Shown: piece by piece, positions 1 to 5,135 of the stretch
How the letters are laid out: every line of letters begins with the position of its first letter
Position numbering within the stretch: position 1 is the stretch's first letter
Source: Candidatus Aenigmatarchaeota archaeon
GTDB taxonomy: Archaea; Aenigmatarchaeota; Aenigmatarchaeia; GW2011-AR5
NCBI GenBank assembly: GCA_016202875.1
Contig: JACQNX010000023.1
Coordinates: 1-7,510, forward strand
Direction: 5' to 3'
DNA length: 7,510 bases
Translations under genes and position numbers: made by a program
The notes under the pieces: generated by a model
The model's input: the letters and a program-made list of their open reading frames with translations, nothing else
Database searches by the model: none
What the model was told of the DNA's origin: nothing

Positions 1-4
1 TGAA

Positions 5-28
5 AGCAGCGGTTTTCTTGCCGCTGTT
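5..28. repeat. small GC-rich hairpin at the left edge
   Basis: Seen: CAGCGG (7-12) and CCGCTG (21-26) form a 6-bp stem, extended by a G-T and an A-T pair to 5-28, around an 8-nt loop. It lies 35 nt past the stop of the winged-helix gene and is followed by AT-rich sequence (29-50) that could hold a leftward TATA box. It may be a 3' end structure of the leftward operon or part of an element beyond the window edge. The function is not determinable. Confidence 0.3.
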
Positions 29-63
29 GATAAATTTAAATAAAAATAATATTCGGGAATTTC

Positions 64-408
64 TCATAAAGTTATCACAAGCATGTCTTTTTCTATTTTT
101 GGCTTCTTGGTCTGGCCTATTTGCACAAGCTCAATCAAGCCGTAATTCTCGAGTATCTTCATGTCTCTTGAAATAGATTCTATCGGCCTATTAACTAATT
201 TAGCTATTTCTCCAACAGTCTCGGGCTCTTTTGTTTTTATTAATTCCAAGATTTCTTTTCTTGCGGGTGTAAATATTTTTTCTACAATATCACTTTTGAG
301 TTCAATAATGAGAACCCTGTCCGGAGTCATCTCAGGGTTTTTTATTGAAGCATCCAATAGTAAGTTAAATAGCTTCACAGCGCTTGTGTTTGTCTTCTTT
401 TCACTCAT
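64..408 (-). CDS. winged-helix DNA-binding protein, probable antitoxin (HVO_A0114-like)
   Basis: A 114-aa protein. The likely start is the ATG at 408, preceded by AAGGCGGT and overlapping the stop of the upstream toxin-like gene by 8 nt; a longer reading from 456 would run deep into that gene and is less likely. The C-terminal half is a winged helix: a stretch beginning TPARKEILELI, then TVGEIAKLVNRPIESISRDM as helix-turn-helix with recognition helix, then KILENYGLIEL leading into the wing. This layout matches, from memory, the archaeal HVO_A0114 family of putative DNA-binding proteins, often found beside TumE-type toxins. Inferred role: neutralises the neighbouring toxin and represses the operon, probably by binding the inverted repeat at 745-780. 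The fold is clear; the antitoxin role is inferred from family and context. Confidence 0.75.
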   Translation of the reverse strand: MSEKKTNTSAVKLFNLLLDASIKNPEMTPDRVLIIELKSDIVEKIFTPARKEILELIKTKEPETVGEIAKLVNRPIESISRDMKILENYGLIELVQIGQTKKPKIEKDMLVITL

Positions 409-730
409 ATTTACCGCCTTCTTTAGTTCTTCTATAAATTTCTGCCCATTTCTCAAAATTTTCTATTACTTCTTTTTTCCACTTGTTGAATTCATATCTG
501 TAATCGTCTTTCCTCTTATTTTCCAGATATTTCAACTTTGTTGATATCCAAAATCTCATCACATGCAGGCCTTTATGCGCTGTATCAATTCTGAAAACAT
601 CCTCTGCCTTACCGTCAATCAGCAATGCAACATTTATGGCAAAATGTACTATTCTCTTCTTTTCTTTTATGAATCTGACATCGATTCTTATGTCATTCTT
701 TATCAGGCTGTAGTGTTTTTCTTTCCGCAT
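401..730 (-). CDS. TumE-family-like toxin (DUF6516-like)
   Basis: A 109-aa basic protein and first gene of a two-gene leftward operon. Residues 25-58 read as strand-rich sequence ending in FRIDTAHKGLHVMRF (46-60), with R47, D49, H52 and H56. That R-x-D-x-x-H-x-x-x-H pattern after a 'DGK' turn resembles what I recall of the TumE (DUF6516) toxin family. The C-terminal third is a charged helix (KYLENKRKDDYRYEF onward). The gene starts at ATG 730. A TATA box about 25 nt upstream (750-758) puts the transcription start at or beside this ATG, so the mRNA is probably leaderless. The downstream winged-helix gene overlaps it by 8 nt, as expected of a toxin-antitoxin pair. Toxicity and target are not shown by the sequence; the family call is from memory. 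Confidence 0.65.
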   Translation of the reverse strand: MRKEKHYSLIKNDIRIDVRFIKEKKRIVHFAINVALLIDGKAEDVFRIDTAHKGLHVMRFWISTKLKYLENKRKDDYRYEFNKWKKEVIENFEKWAEIYRRTKEGGKYE

Positions 731-744
731 AGTGTTGCCTGTTT

Positions 745-780
745 ATTAACTTTATATAGCAATTAACATATAAAGTTAAT
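745..780. promoter_or_regulatory. 13-bp perfect inverted repeat over the TATA box of the toxin-antitoxin operon
   Basis: Seen: ATTAACTTTATAT (745-757) and its exact reverse complement ATATAAAGTTAAT (768-780), with a 10-nt spacer. On the minus strand the inner arm contains TATATAAAG (758-750), well placed as the TATA box for the gene starting at 730. A dyad that embraces the core promoter is the expected operator for a dimeric winged-helix repressor, here the antitoxin-like protein in the same operon. It also lies just past the stop of the 50-aa gene (791), so as RNA it could form an AT-rich 3' hairpin for that transcript. Confidence 0.7.
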
Positions 781-790
781 TATTTAATGT

Positions 791-943
791 TTATCTCCCA
801 AGTTTCGCCTCGATGTCATCCAGCCGCTCGTTGATTTCCCTGAACCGCCTTTCCAGGAGTTCCATGATCTCCTCGTGCGGTGGCCTGTCGTATTCGCGTG
901 GCCCGGATCTCTCATGCCTCTCATGTCTTTCGTGTGGTAGCAT
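791..943 (-). CDS. 50-aa His-rich small protein with regulator-like C-terminal helix
   Basis: Unrecognised, but very probably real. The start codon ATG 943 follows a near-perfect Shine-Dalgarno GGAGGTGA (955-948) at 7-nt spacing, 16 nt after the preceding gene ends. The N-terminus repeats His-Glu-Arg three times (HERHERHER, residues 4-12), giving His at i, i+3, i+6; a metal-binding role is conceivable but speculative. The C-terminal half, from PPHEEIMELL (21-30) to RLDDIEAKLGR (40-50), is a predicted amphipathic or coiled-coil helix. It resembles the C-terminal tail of the divergent ArsR-like regulator at 1241-1609, which also has PPHE followed by IM and ends in a RLDRIEKKI helix. It could be a partner or modulator of that regulator through the shared helix; this is inference. 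Confidence 0.8.
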   Translation of the reverse strand: MLPHERHERHERSGPREYDRPPHEEIMELLERRFREINERLDDIEAKLGR

Positions 944-947
944 ATAC

Positions 948-955
948 TCACCTCC
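948..955 (-). promoter_or_regulatory. strong Shine-Dalgarno deciding the start of the 50-aa gene
   Basis: GGAGGTGA on the minus strand is complementary to an archaeal 16S rRNA 3' tail of the AUCACCUCC type. It lies 7 nt (counted from GGAGG) before the ATG at 943 and fixes this reading frame over the competing frame from 1011. Confidence 0.85.
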
Positions 956-959
956 TTTT

Positions 960-1148
960 CTATATGTAAGAGGAACTCTGCGACCTGGTCATTCTGTGCG
1001 CATAGTCCCATGCTTCTAATCTTATAGCCATCTCTTCCTGTGTCCCTTCAAAGCATCTTCTGTAAGCTGCCTCATAGTCTCTCCATACTCTTTGTCTTTC
1101 TCTATGTTTTGCTGCAATCCAGCCTCCAACATATCTTATCATTTTCAT
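960..1148 (-). CDS. 62-aa hypothetical protein, basic and helical
   Basis: I do not recognise a family. The reading frame opens with MKM at 1148, 7 nt after AAAAGGAGG (1164-1156), so translation is well supported. The protein is rich in Arg, Glu, Trp and Tyr. AAKHRERQRVWRDYEAAYRR (residues 12-31) reads as a basic amphipathic helix, followed by a second helix (EEMAIRLEAWDYAHRM). It has no signal peptide or membrane segment and one Cys. The 50-aa gene begins 16 nt downstream, so the two form a small leftward operon, divergent from the ArsR-like regulator. The leftward transcript probably starts near 1182 from the shared AT-rich box at 1203-1210, giving a leader of about 35 nt that includes the Shine-Dalgarno. 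Confidence 0.75.
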   Translation of the reverse strand: MKMIRYVGGWIAAKHRERQRVWRDYEAAYRRCFEGTQEEMAIRLEAWDYAHRMTRSQSSSYI

Positions 1149-1155
1149 ACAACAA

Positions 1156-1164
1156 CCTCCTTTT
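1156..1164 (-). promoter_or_regulatory. strong Shine-Dalgarno for the 62-aa gene
   Basis: AAAAGGAGG on the minus strand, 7 nt before the ATG at 1148. The same GGAGG and 7-nt spacing recur before the 50-aa gene, unlike the apparently leaderless regulator across the intergenic region. Confidence 0.8.
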
Positions 1165-1173
1165 CAATTTCGG

Positions 1174-1186
1174 GTTTCATATGATA
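1174..1186 (+). repeat. direct repeat copy 1, candidate operator
   Basis: GTTTCATATGATA, matching copy 2 (1218-1230) with one mismatch. It contains the 8-nt palindrome TCATATGA and covers the predicted start of the leftward transcript. Confidence 0.45.
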
Positions 1187-1202
1187 TTATGGTATGTAAA
1201 AC

Positions 1203-1210
1203 TATTTAAA
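1203..1210. promoter_or_regulatory. shared bidirectional TATA-like box
   Basis: TATTTAAA on the plus strand reads TTTAAATA on the minus strand, so one box suits both directions. Rightwards, a start about 25 nt downstream falls near 1231-1234, only 7-10 nt before the regulator's ATG at 1241 and with no Shine-Dalgarno there. Leftwards, the start falls near 1182 and yields a leader with a strong Shine-Dalgarno for the 62-aa gene. No other convincing TATA box was seen in 1149-1240. Confidence 0.5.
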
Positions 1211-1217
1211 GTTTCTA

Positions 1218-1230
1218 GTTTCATATAATA
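1218..1230 (+). repeat. direct repeat copy 2, candidate operator
   Basis: GTTTCATATAATA differs from copy 1 at one base. It sits between the shared TATA box and the regulator's start codon, where a bound protein would block rightward initiation. Confidence 0.45.
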
Positions 1231-1240
1231 CTCGAAATAT

Positions 1241-1609
1241 ATGCCTCTGTTTGAAGATATTGTCCACAAGGCCCTGTCAAGCGAGATACGAAGGGACATC
1301 CTGATGAGCCTCGCAAAAGGAGAAAAGTACCTCACAGAAATTGCCAATGAAATAGGCAAGAAGCCCCAGACAACAGATTTCCATCTCAGCCTTCTGGAAG
1401 AGATCGGGCTTGTAGGAAGTGAGATGAAGGAAGGCAAAAAATACTATTCTCTTAGGGATAAAAGGATACTCGAATTCTTGCGCCATCACAAACCAATTCC
1501 ATCTGCCCTGCACCCAAAGCCGCCGCATGAGATCATGATCGATATGTGGGAAGACATAAAAGAAAGGCTGGACCGGATTGAGAAGAAGATTGATAAATTG
1601 GCAAAATAG
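1241..1609 (+). CDS. ArsR-like winged-helix transcriptional regulator
   Basis: A 122-aa protein. Residues 8-70 form an ArsR-type winged helix: KALSSEIRRDILMSLAKG (helices 1-2), YLTEIANEIGKKPQTTDFHL (helix-turn-helix), then SLLEEIGLVGSEMKEGKKYY (wing). After a His/Pro-rich linker (HHKPIPSALHPKPPHE, about 81-96) it ends in a charged helix, MWEDIKERLDRIEKKIDKL, probably a dimerisation coiled coil. There is no Cys, so a classic Cys-based metal site is absent. It starts at ATG 1241 with no Shine-Dalgarno and a TATA box at 1203-1210, so it is probably leaderless. It is divergent from two tiny genes, and its C-terminal tail resembles the 50-aa protein. Autoregulation through the direct repeats in 1174-1230 is likely but unproven; the ligand is unknown. 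Confidence 0.85.
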   Translation: MPLFEDIVHKALSSEIRRDILMSLAKGEKYLTEIANEIGKKPQTTDFHLSLLEEIGLVGSEMKEGKKYYSLRDKRILEFLRHHKPIPSALHPKPPHEIMIDMWEDIKERLDRIEKKIDKLAK

Positions 1610-1614
1610 ACCCT

Positions 1615-1631
1615 GTTTCTGCAACAGAAAC
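1615..1631. repeat. 7-bp inverted repeat with 3-nt loop after the regulator gene
   Basis: GTTTCTG (1615-1621) and CAGAAAC (1625-1631) are exact inverted repeats around CAA, starting 6 nt past the regulator's stop and about 70 nt before the M16 start. There is no poly-T run after it, so it is not a typical terminator. It could be a 3' hairpin of the regulator mRNA or a binding site upstream of the peptidase gene. Confidence 0.4.
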
Positions 1632-1702
1632 CATAAGCTTAAGAATATTTCGGAGATATCTCAGTCGGTAAATATGACGAATATAGTGAGTGGTGTAGTA
1701 AA

Positions 1703-2965
1703 ATGAACAGCATGTTAGAAAGATTAAGGAGCATAACAAATTACCAAGTAGAAACTTTGTCCAACGGCGCAAAACTTATTACACACTACAGATCTGGTTT
1801 AAGTGTTAACATTTCTATCAAATTCGATTACGGAACTGCTTACGAGGTGCCTGAAAAAAGACAAGCAGCGCACTTCGCAGAGCACATGATGTTCAGAAAA
1901 GGTCCGAGAGAGCTCTATAGAAGACGCCAGGAAGAGCTTGAACATTTATCAGCAAACGGTATTAATGCGACGACTAGTTTTGAATACATAGGTTTGGGAA
2001 ATAGCAACACATTTGTCACGTTGCCTCGTAATGCTCCAAAACTTCTAAGATTAGTCGGAGATATGATATACGATGATAGGATAGAAGACGAATTCCTTGA
2101 AGCAGAGCGACAGATAGTTCTCAGAGAGGTGATGCCAAAACAAGTATCTGAGCACTATGCTTTTTGCAGAGAAATTGATGCGGCATTATGGGGGGCACAT
2201 CATCCATATTTTTTAGCCGGGGATCCCTGCGTAGATAATGTAAAAAGACTTTCACAAGTTGATGTAAGAGAAGTATTTGAATATTTGGGCGGAAAGAATG
2301 TAGTGGTCTCTATTGTTGGTCCTTATGACCAAGAAACATTGCAGGCAGCACGGGAAGTATTTGGCACAAAATATTGCACAAAACAAAAAAGACATATAGA
2401 GAATCCCTCAGTGCCGGAAGAAGAGCGGATTTTAAAAGCTGAATTAAATGATGTAAGTACGCCGTATGCAAAAGTTATATTCAGATTGCCGGAGGACCGC
2501 CATGAAGATACAACTAAAGCACATGTGTTAGCACAATATTTAGATGATTCGTCGAAACTACAAAGGAGGTTGCGTGATGAAGGTGGATTATGCTATGGAG
2601 TTGGTACAACATGCTTTGAATTGCGAAAAGGGTCTTCTTTTGGGGTACAAGCCACTAATTTCAATGAAGGTGATGGCGAAAAGGCTGTTGCTGCAATAAA
2701 GGAAGAATTAGAAGAACTAAAAGACGGGAAAATAGATCAACTGTTGCTAGAAAGAAGAAAAGAAGAAGTAGAGCATAGTGCTATAACGTACGAATCAGCA
2801 AAGCAAAGCGCAGACATATTTTCAACAGTAGAATTATTTGGCGTACTAAATCCGTACGATTTTGTAAGTACTACGCAGAATGTTACAGCAAAAGATTTAC
2901 GGCGTTTAGCGCGGACTTATTTTAATAACCCAGTTATTGCCATTGCTTTACACAAAAACACGTAG
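1703..2965 (+). CDS. M16 family zinc metallopeptidase (PqqL/MPP-like)
   Basis: A 420-aa protein with both halves of an M16B enzyme in one chain. The inverted zinc motif HFAEH occupies residues 57-61 (zinc ligands H57 and H61, catalytic base E60). The third ligand is most likely E135 in FLEAERQIVLREV, with E142 as the second conserved acidic residue; this spacing fits the family. The C-terminal half has LRDEGGLCYGVG, the R...Y segment that positions substrate in M16 proteases. There is no signal peptide, so it is probably cytosolic and degrades peptides. The start at 1703 follows a weak GTGGTGTAG. The start-region codons and AT-rich base use differ from the ribosomal genes next door, hinting at separate ancestry, but this was judged by eye. 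It runs convergently into rps9 with a 30-nt gap. In a conserved operon context its placement looks incidental. Confidence 0.92.
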   Translation: MNSMLERLRSITNYQVETLSNGAKLITHYRSGLSVNISIKFDYGTAYEVPEKRQAAHFAEHMMFRKGPRELYRRRQEELEHLSANGINATTSFEYIGLGNSNTFVTLPRNAPKLLRLVGDMIYDDRIEDEFLEAERQIVLREVMPKQVSEHYAFCREIDAALWGAHHPYFLAGDPCVDNVKRLSQVDVREVFEYLGGKNVVVSIVGPYDQETLQAAREVFGTKYCTKQKRHIENPSVPEEERILKAELNDVSTPYAKVIFRLPEDRHEDTTKAHVLAQYLDDSSKLQRRLRDEGGLCYGVGTTCFELRKGSSFGVQATNFNEGDGEKAVAAIKEELEELKDGKIDQLLLERRKEEVEHSAITYESAKQSADIFSTVELFGVLNPYDFVSTTQNVTAKDLRRLARTYFNNPVIAIALHKNT

Positions 2966-2995
2966 AAATAACTGCTTCTATTCGCGGATTGCTTC

Positions 2996-3520
2996 TCATC
3001 TCTTGCTCTGCTGTTTCGTCCTTCTTGGCCCTGCAGAACTGCGAGAAGGCTTGTGAGGCTCTGTCCTTCTTGCATCAGAGATGAGCAGCGTCCTGTCGTA
3101 ATCTAGATAAATATTTTTCAGTGCACTGTCCTTGTAGAAGTTTACCAACGCATTGGCTATGGCTGTCCTAACAGCATCAGCCTGGCCCCAGATGCCGCCG
3201 CCTTTCACAGTGACATCTATATTTACGCCTTTCATCTGCTCCTGCGCGAGCATGACCGCCTCCTTTATCCTCATCTGCCTGTAGCGCGGCTGGATGTTAT
3301 CAAGAAGGACGGCATTAATCCTGATCCTCCCTGTGCCCTCTCTGATAACAGCGCGGGCTATGGCTTTCTTCCTTTTTCCGTCTGCTATGAGAACCTTTTT
3401 CTTTTTCTTCTTTGCCTGCTGTGGCTGTTCTGGCATTGCTGAGCCATGGTCTTGGTCAAATTTCTTCGTATTATGCTTTGCATCTTTCTGTGTTGTTTGA
3501 GATTCTGCCATAGTTTTCAT
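2996..3520 (-). CDS. rps9: 30S ribosomal protein uS9
   Basis: A 174-aa protein whose core, from about residue 43 (VLIADGKRKKAIARAVIREG) to the end, is archaeal uS9. Landmarks are GKRKKAIARA, the RIKEAVMLA segment, TVKGGGIWGQADAVRTAIANAL, and a C-terminal tail finishing QQSKR, the basic tail that reaches the P-site tRNA in the small subunit. The first ~42 residues are an extra low-complexity extension rich in Gln, Lys and His ending in KKKKKK; usual archaeal uS9 is about 130-140 aa. Starts at 3520 (MKTM) or 3511 (MAES) are both possible, and neither has a strong Shine-Dalgarno. It lies 31 nt after rpl13. rpoN and rpoK, often next in this operon, do not follow. Confidence 0.97.
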   Translation of the reverse strand: MKTMAESQTTQKDAKHNTKKFDQDHGSAMPEQPQQAKKKKKKVLIADGKRKKAIARAVIREGTGRIRINAVLLDNIQPRYRQMRIKEAVMLAQEQMKGVNIDVTVKGGGIWGQADAVRTAIANALVNFYKDSALKNIYLDYDRTLLISDARRTEPHKPSRSSAGPRRTKQQSKR

Positions 3521-3551
3521 CTTCTTTAGTTTCTGCCTTTCAAAAGTGTTA

Positions 3552-3944
3552 TCATTCTCGCCATCCCAGTTGTTTGGCTAGCGTGCCGATAGTAATATAA
3601 TCGGTCTTGACATGTTTCACTGCAGCTTGTTCGCCTTTTTCATTGTCAGGGTTGCCGATCTCAACGCGGAGTTTCTTGAGCGCATTCCTGCCTTTTTTCG
3701 TTTTCGGCAGCATGCCCCTGATTGTCCGCCTCACAATCATGTCAGGCCTTCTGGGATAAAACGGGCCATGCTGCGGGCTTCCTATTGCCTTGAATCTCAG
3801 GTAATGTTTGGTTATCTGTGTCGGGTTGCCTGTTATTATGACGTTTTCTGCATGGACGATTTTGACGTCCTGCCCCGACAACAGCTTTTTCGCTGTAGAC
3901 GAAGCCAGCCTTCCCAGCACAGCATTGGTTCCGTCTATGATCAT
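3552..3944 (-). CDS. rpl13: 50S ribosomal protein uL13
   Basis: A 130-aa protein of normal archaeal length. Diagnostic segments are MIIDGTNAVLGRLASSTAKK at the N-terminus, VIITGNP (residues 35-41), the YPRRPDMIVRRTIRGMLPK block with KKGRNALKKLRV (about 63-94), and a tail ending QLGWRE. It binds 23S rRNA in the large subunit. The start at 3944 is preceded by purine-rich AGAGAGAT, 12 nt after the unknown 81-aa gene ends. It is followed by rps9, the standard archaeal pairing. Confidence 0.97.
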   Translation of the reverse strand: MIIDGTNAVLGRLASSTAKKLLSGQDVKIVHAENVIITGNPTQITKHYLRFKAIGSPQHGPFYPRRPDMIVRRTIRGMLPKTKKGRNALKKLRVEIGNPDNEKGEQAAVKHVKTDYITIGTLAKQLGWRE

Positions 3945-3956
3945 GCTAATCTCTCT

Positions 3957-4202
3957 CTAATTCATTATAACGAGATAAGGACAAAGCGGTTTCTTTCTAA
4001 TGGCAAGTCTTTGTCCAACGTACATGCCTTGAATCTGTACATCGTGAAAGACAAAATGCTGTAACCCATTGCATGTTTTCAAGTACACGTGATTATTGTA
4101 AGGTTCTTTTTCATCACGCCTTATCAAGTCTATTTCTCCTTCTGACAAAGAGCCGAATACCAAAAAAAGAAATGCATCGCCTATCTTTGAAAAGTATCTC
4201 AT
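3957..4202 (-). CDS. 81-aa hypothetical protein between rpl18e and rpl13
   Basis: I do not recognise a family. The start codon overlaps the rpl18e stop as ATGA (4202-4199), and rpl13 begins 12 nt after its stop, so it is embedded in the ribosomal operon and probably translated by coupling. The first 20 residues are moderately hydrophobic (DAFLFLVFGSL, 9-19) but too short and charged around to be a clear membrane segment. The rest alternates strand-like stretches (HVYLKTCNGLQHFVFHDVQI, then YVGQRLAIRKK), suggesting a small mostly beta domain; VGQRLAIRKK could contact RNA. In other archaea rpl18e and rpl13 are normally adjacent, so this is an insertion in the conserved order. The function is unknown. 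Confidence 0.7.
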   Translation of the reverse strand: MRYFSKIGDAFLFLVFGSLSEGEIDLIRRDEKEPYNNHVYLKTCNGLQHFVFHDVQIQGMYVGQRLAIRKKPLCPYLVIMN

Positions 4203-4537
4203 GCCACAACCCTCGCCTTTTCCTTTAGTTCCAGCAGCAGCTCAAGCGGGAAGCACTTGCCGCCCGCATTTTCAATTTTCTTCCGCGCATCTGCTGAGAA
4301 CTGCCATGCATAGACATTCACAGGCTTTGAGATTTCGCCCATGCTCAGCACTTTGCCGGGCACAACCAACGTATCGCTCTTCTTTGCAGCTTTGTCAAGC
4401 TTGATGAGGTTCACAGCGCCCTTACTCCTGCGCGGTTTCGCGAGATGCTTAGCTAAACGTGCATATTCTTTGTTTCTCTTGAGCTTCTTGATCAGCGCTT
4501 GCAGATTCGGATCTGTTGGTCCTGTTGGGTGAGGCAT
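4199..4537 (-). CDS. rpl18e: 50S ribosomal protein eL18 (L18e)
   Basis: A 112-aa protein of the eL18/uL15 superfamily, archaeal and eukaryotic only. Recognisable segments are RNKEYARLAKHLAKPRR (near the N-terminus), AVNLIKLDKAAKKSDTLVVP, GKVLSMGEISKPVNVYAWQF and ENAGGKCFPLELLLE. It is part of the large subunit. I place the start at ATG 4537, whose A is the last base of the upstream gene's stop (TGATG); a GTG three bases earlier is less likely. The tight overlap implies coupling to the unknown 110-aa gene. It is followed by an ATGA overlap with the 81-aa gene. Confidence 0.96.
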   Translation of the reverse strand: MPHPTGPTDPNLQALIKKLKRNKEYARLAKHLAKPRRSKGAVNLIKLDKAAKKSDTLVVPGKVLSMGEISKPVNVYAWQFSADARKKIENAGGKCFPLELLLELKEKARVVA

Positions 4538-4869
4538 CACTGATCACATCTCACATAATACTGGCGCATATCATGCTCCACATCCGGTGGTAAATCTTCA
4601 AATTTCAGACCTGTGAGATCAGCTAGTTTTTTCATGGCTTCATCCACATACTGTTTGTCTGTTCCTGCTGCGACTATCAAAACTTCATCCCATGGCAGCT
4701 CTTTCGAAACTGTCAATGTTCGTGTCCTGACGCCATTTTTTTCTTCACAAATATAAAAACGGACATTTTTCATACGTACCGGTGGCTGCAACTCAAATCT
4801 TCCGGAGTAACGGCTAAGCAAATCTGAAAGCTTTCCCCTGTAGTGCGACATCTTGATTTCCATATACAT
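4537..4869 (-). CDS. 110-aa hypothetical protein upstream of rpl18e
   Basis: No family recognised. I set the start at ATG 4869 (MYMEIKMSHYRG), which has GAGGTGA 5-12 nt upstream and begins just after the preceding gene stops (4875). The open frame continues upstream to 4986, but that would overlap the 62-aa gene by over 100 nt. The layout reads as an N-terminal helix (KLSDLLSRYSG), a beta region (FELQPPVRMKNVRFYICEEK, then RTRTLTVSKEL), a strand VLIVAAG, and two helices (KQYVDEAMKKLADLTGLKF). It is acidic at the end (LPPDVEHDM). It looks like a compact alpha/beta domain; a ribosome- or RNA polymerase-linked role is suggested only by location. Its stop overlaps the rpl18e start (TGATG). Confidence 0.75.
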   Translation of the reverse strand: MYMEIKMSHYRGKLSDLLSRYSGRFELQPPVRMKNVRFYICEEKNGVRTRTLTVSKELPWDEVLIVAAGTDKQYVDEAMKKLADLTGLKFEDLPPDVEHDMRQYYVRCDQ

Positions 4870-4874
4870 CCTCT

Positions 4875-5063
4875 TCACCTCTGCAGATATTTTTCCTTCA
4901 ATTTCTTCAGCCAATATTTCTGCTTTTCTGTCAACTGTCGGCGCCGAATCTGGGCTTCTGCATTTCTTACGAAGTCCCTTTCCCATTCAGTAAGCTGTCT
5001 TGTCTTCAGTCTCCTTATAGCAGCTATTTCCAGCATTTTTTCTTCTTCTGGTTTAGGTCGCAT
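4875..5063 (-). CDS. 62-aa hypothetical helical basic protein after tRNA-Leu
   Basis: No family recognised with confidence. The two halves look like a repeat: LTEWERDFVRNAEAQIRRR (residues 24-42), then QLTEKQKYWLKKLKEKY (43-59), each starting with 'LTE'. A pattern of this kind (L-T/S-E-x-E...F...L-T/S-E-K-Q...L) occurs, from memory, in assorted small phage and archaeal proteins of unknown role. The protein is strongly basic and all-helical, so nucleic-acid binding is plausible. It starts at ATG 5063 after GAGAGAA, which is a weak ribosome site. It is the first protein gene after the tRNA. The stop (TGA, 4877-4875) lies inside the GAGGTGA site of the next gene, which suggests coupled translation. 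Confidence 0.72.
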   Translation of the reverse strand: MRPKPEEEKMLEIAAIRRLKTRQLTEWERDFVRNAEAQIRRRQLTEKQKYWLKKLKEKYLQR

Positions 5064-5080
5064 ATTCTCTCTTTTTGATC

Positions 5081-5118
5081 AAACTTTTTCACTTTATTTT
5101 TGTAATTTTAAAAAGTTT
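5081..5118 (-). promoter_or_regulatory. AT-rich spacer with TATA-like box and 9-nt inverted repeat
   Basis: Between the tRNA 3' end (5122) and the 62-aa gene. The plus strand has AAACTTTTT (5081-5089) and AAAAAGTTT (5110-5118), exact inverted repeats 20 nt apart. On the minus strand CTTTTTAAAATT around 5115-5104 could serve as a TATA box for the 62-aa gene, giving a start about 15-20 nt before its ATG at 5063. It may equally be tRNA trailer structure. Confidence 0.35.
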
Positions 5119-5135
5119 GAATGCGGGGAGTCGGA

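Noticed and set aside
409..456. Longer start (456) for the winged-helix antitoxin-like gene
   Set aside because: The extra 16 codons lie inside the toxin-like gene; ATG 408 has AAGGCGGT upstream and a short coupled overlap.
784..1011. Minus-strand 75-aa frame opening at 1011
   Set aside because: Its upper part overlaps the end of the 62-aa gene and the rest overlaps the 50-aa gene, which has a near-perfect Shine-Dalgarno and a sensible helical protein. The 75-aa translation is Gly/Ser/Arg/Trp-rich, as expected of an out-of-frame reading.
1674..1706. 10-codon frame just before the M16 start, its TGA overlapping the M16 ATG
   Set aside because: It could be a leader peptide, but it lacks a Shine-Dalgarno, and a frame this short is expected by chance.
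3526..3555. 9-codon frame between rpl13 and rps9 starting as an ATGA overlap with the rpl13 stop
   Set aside because: It is too short and has no other support; it is probably coincidental.
4870..4986. Longer start (4986) for the 110-aa protein, giving 149 aa
   Set aside because: It would overlap the 62-aa gene by 112 nt, whereas ATG 4869 has GAGGTGA at good spacing directly after that gene's stop.
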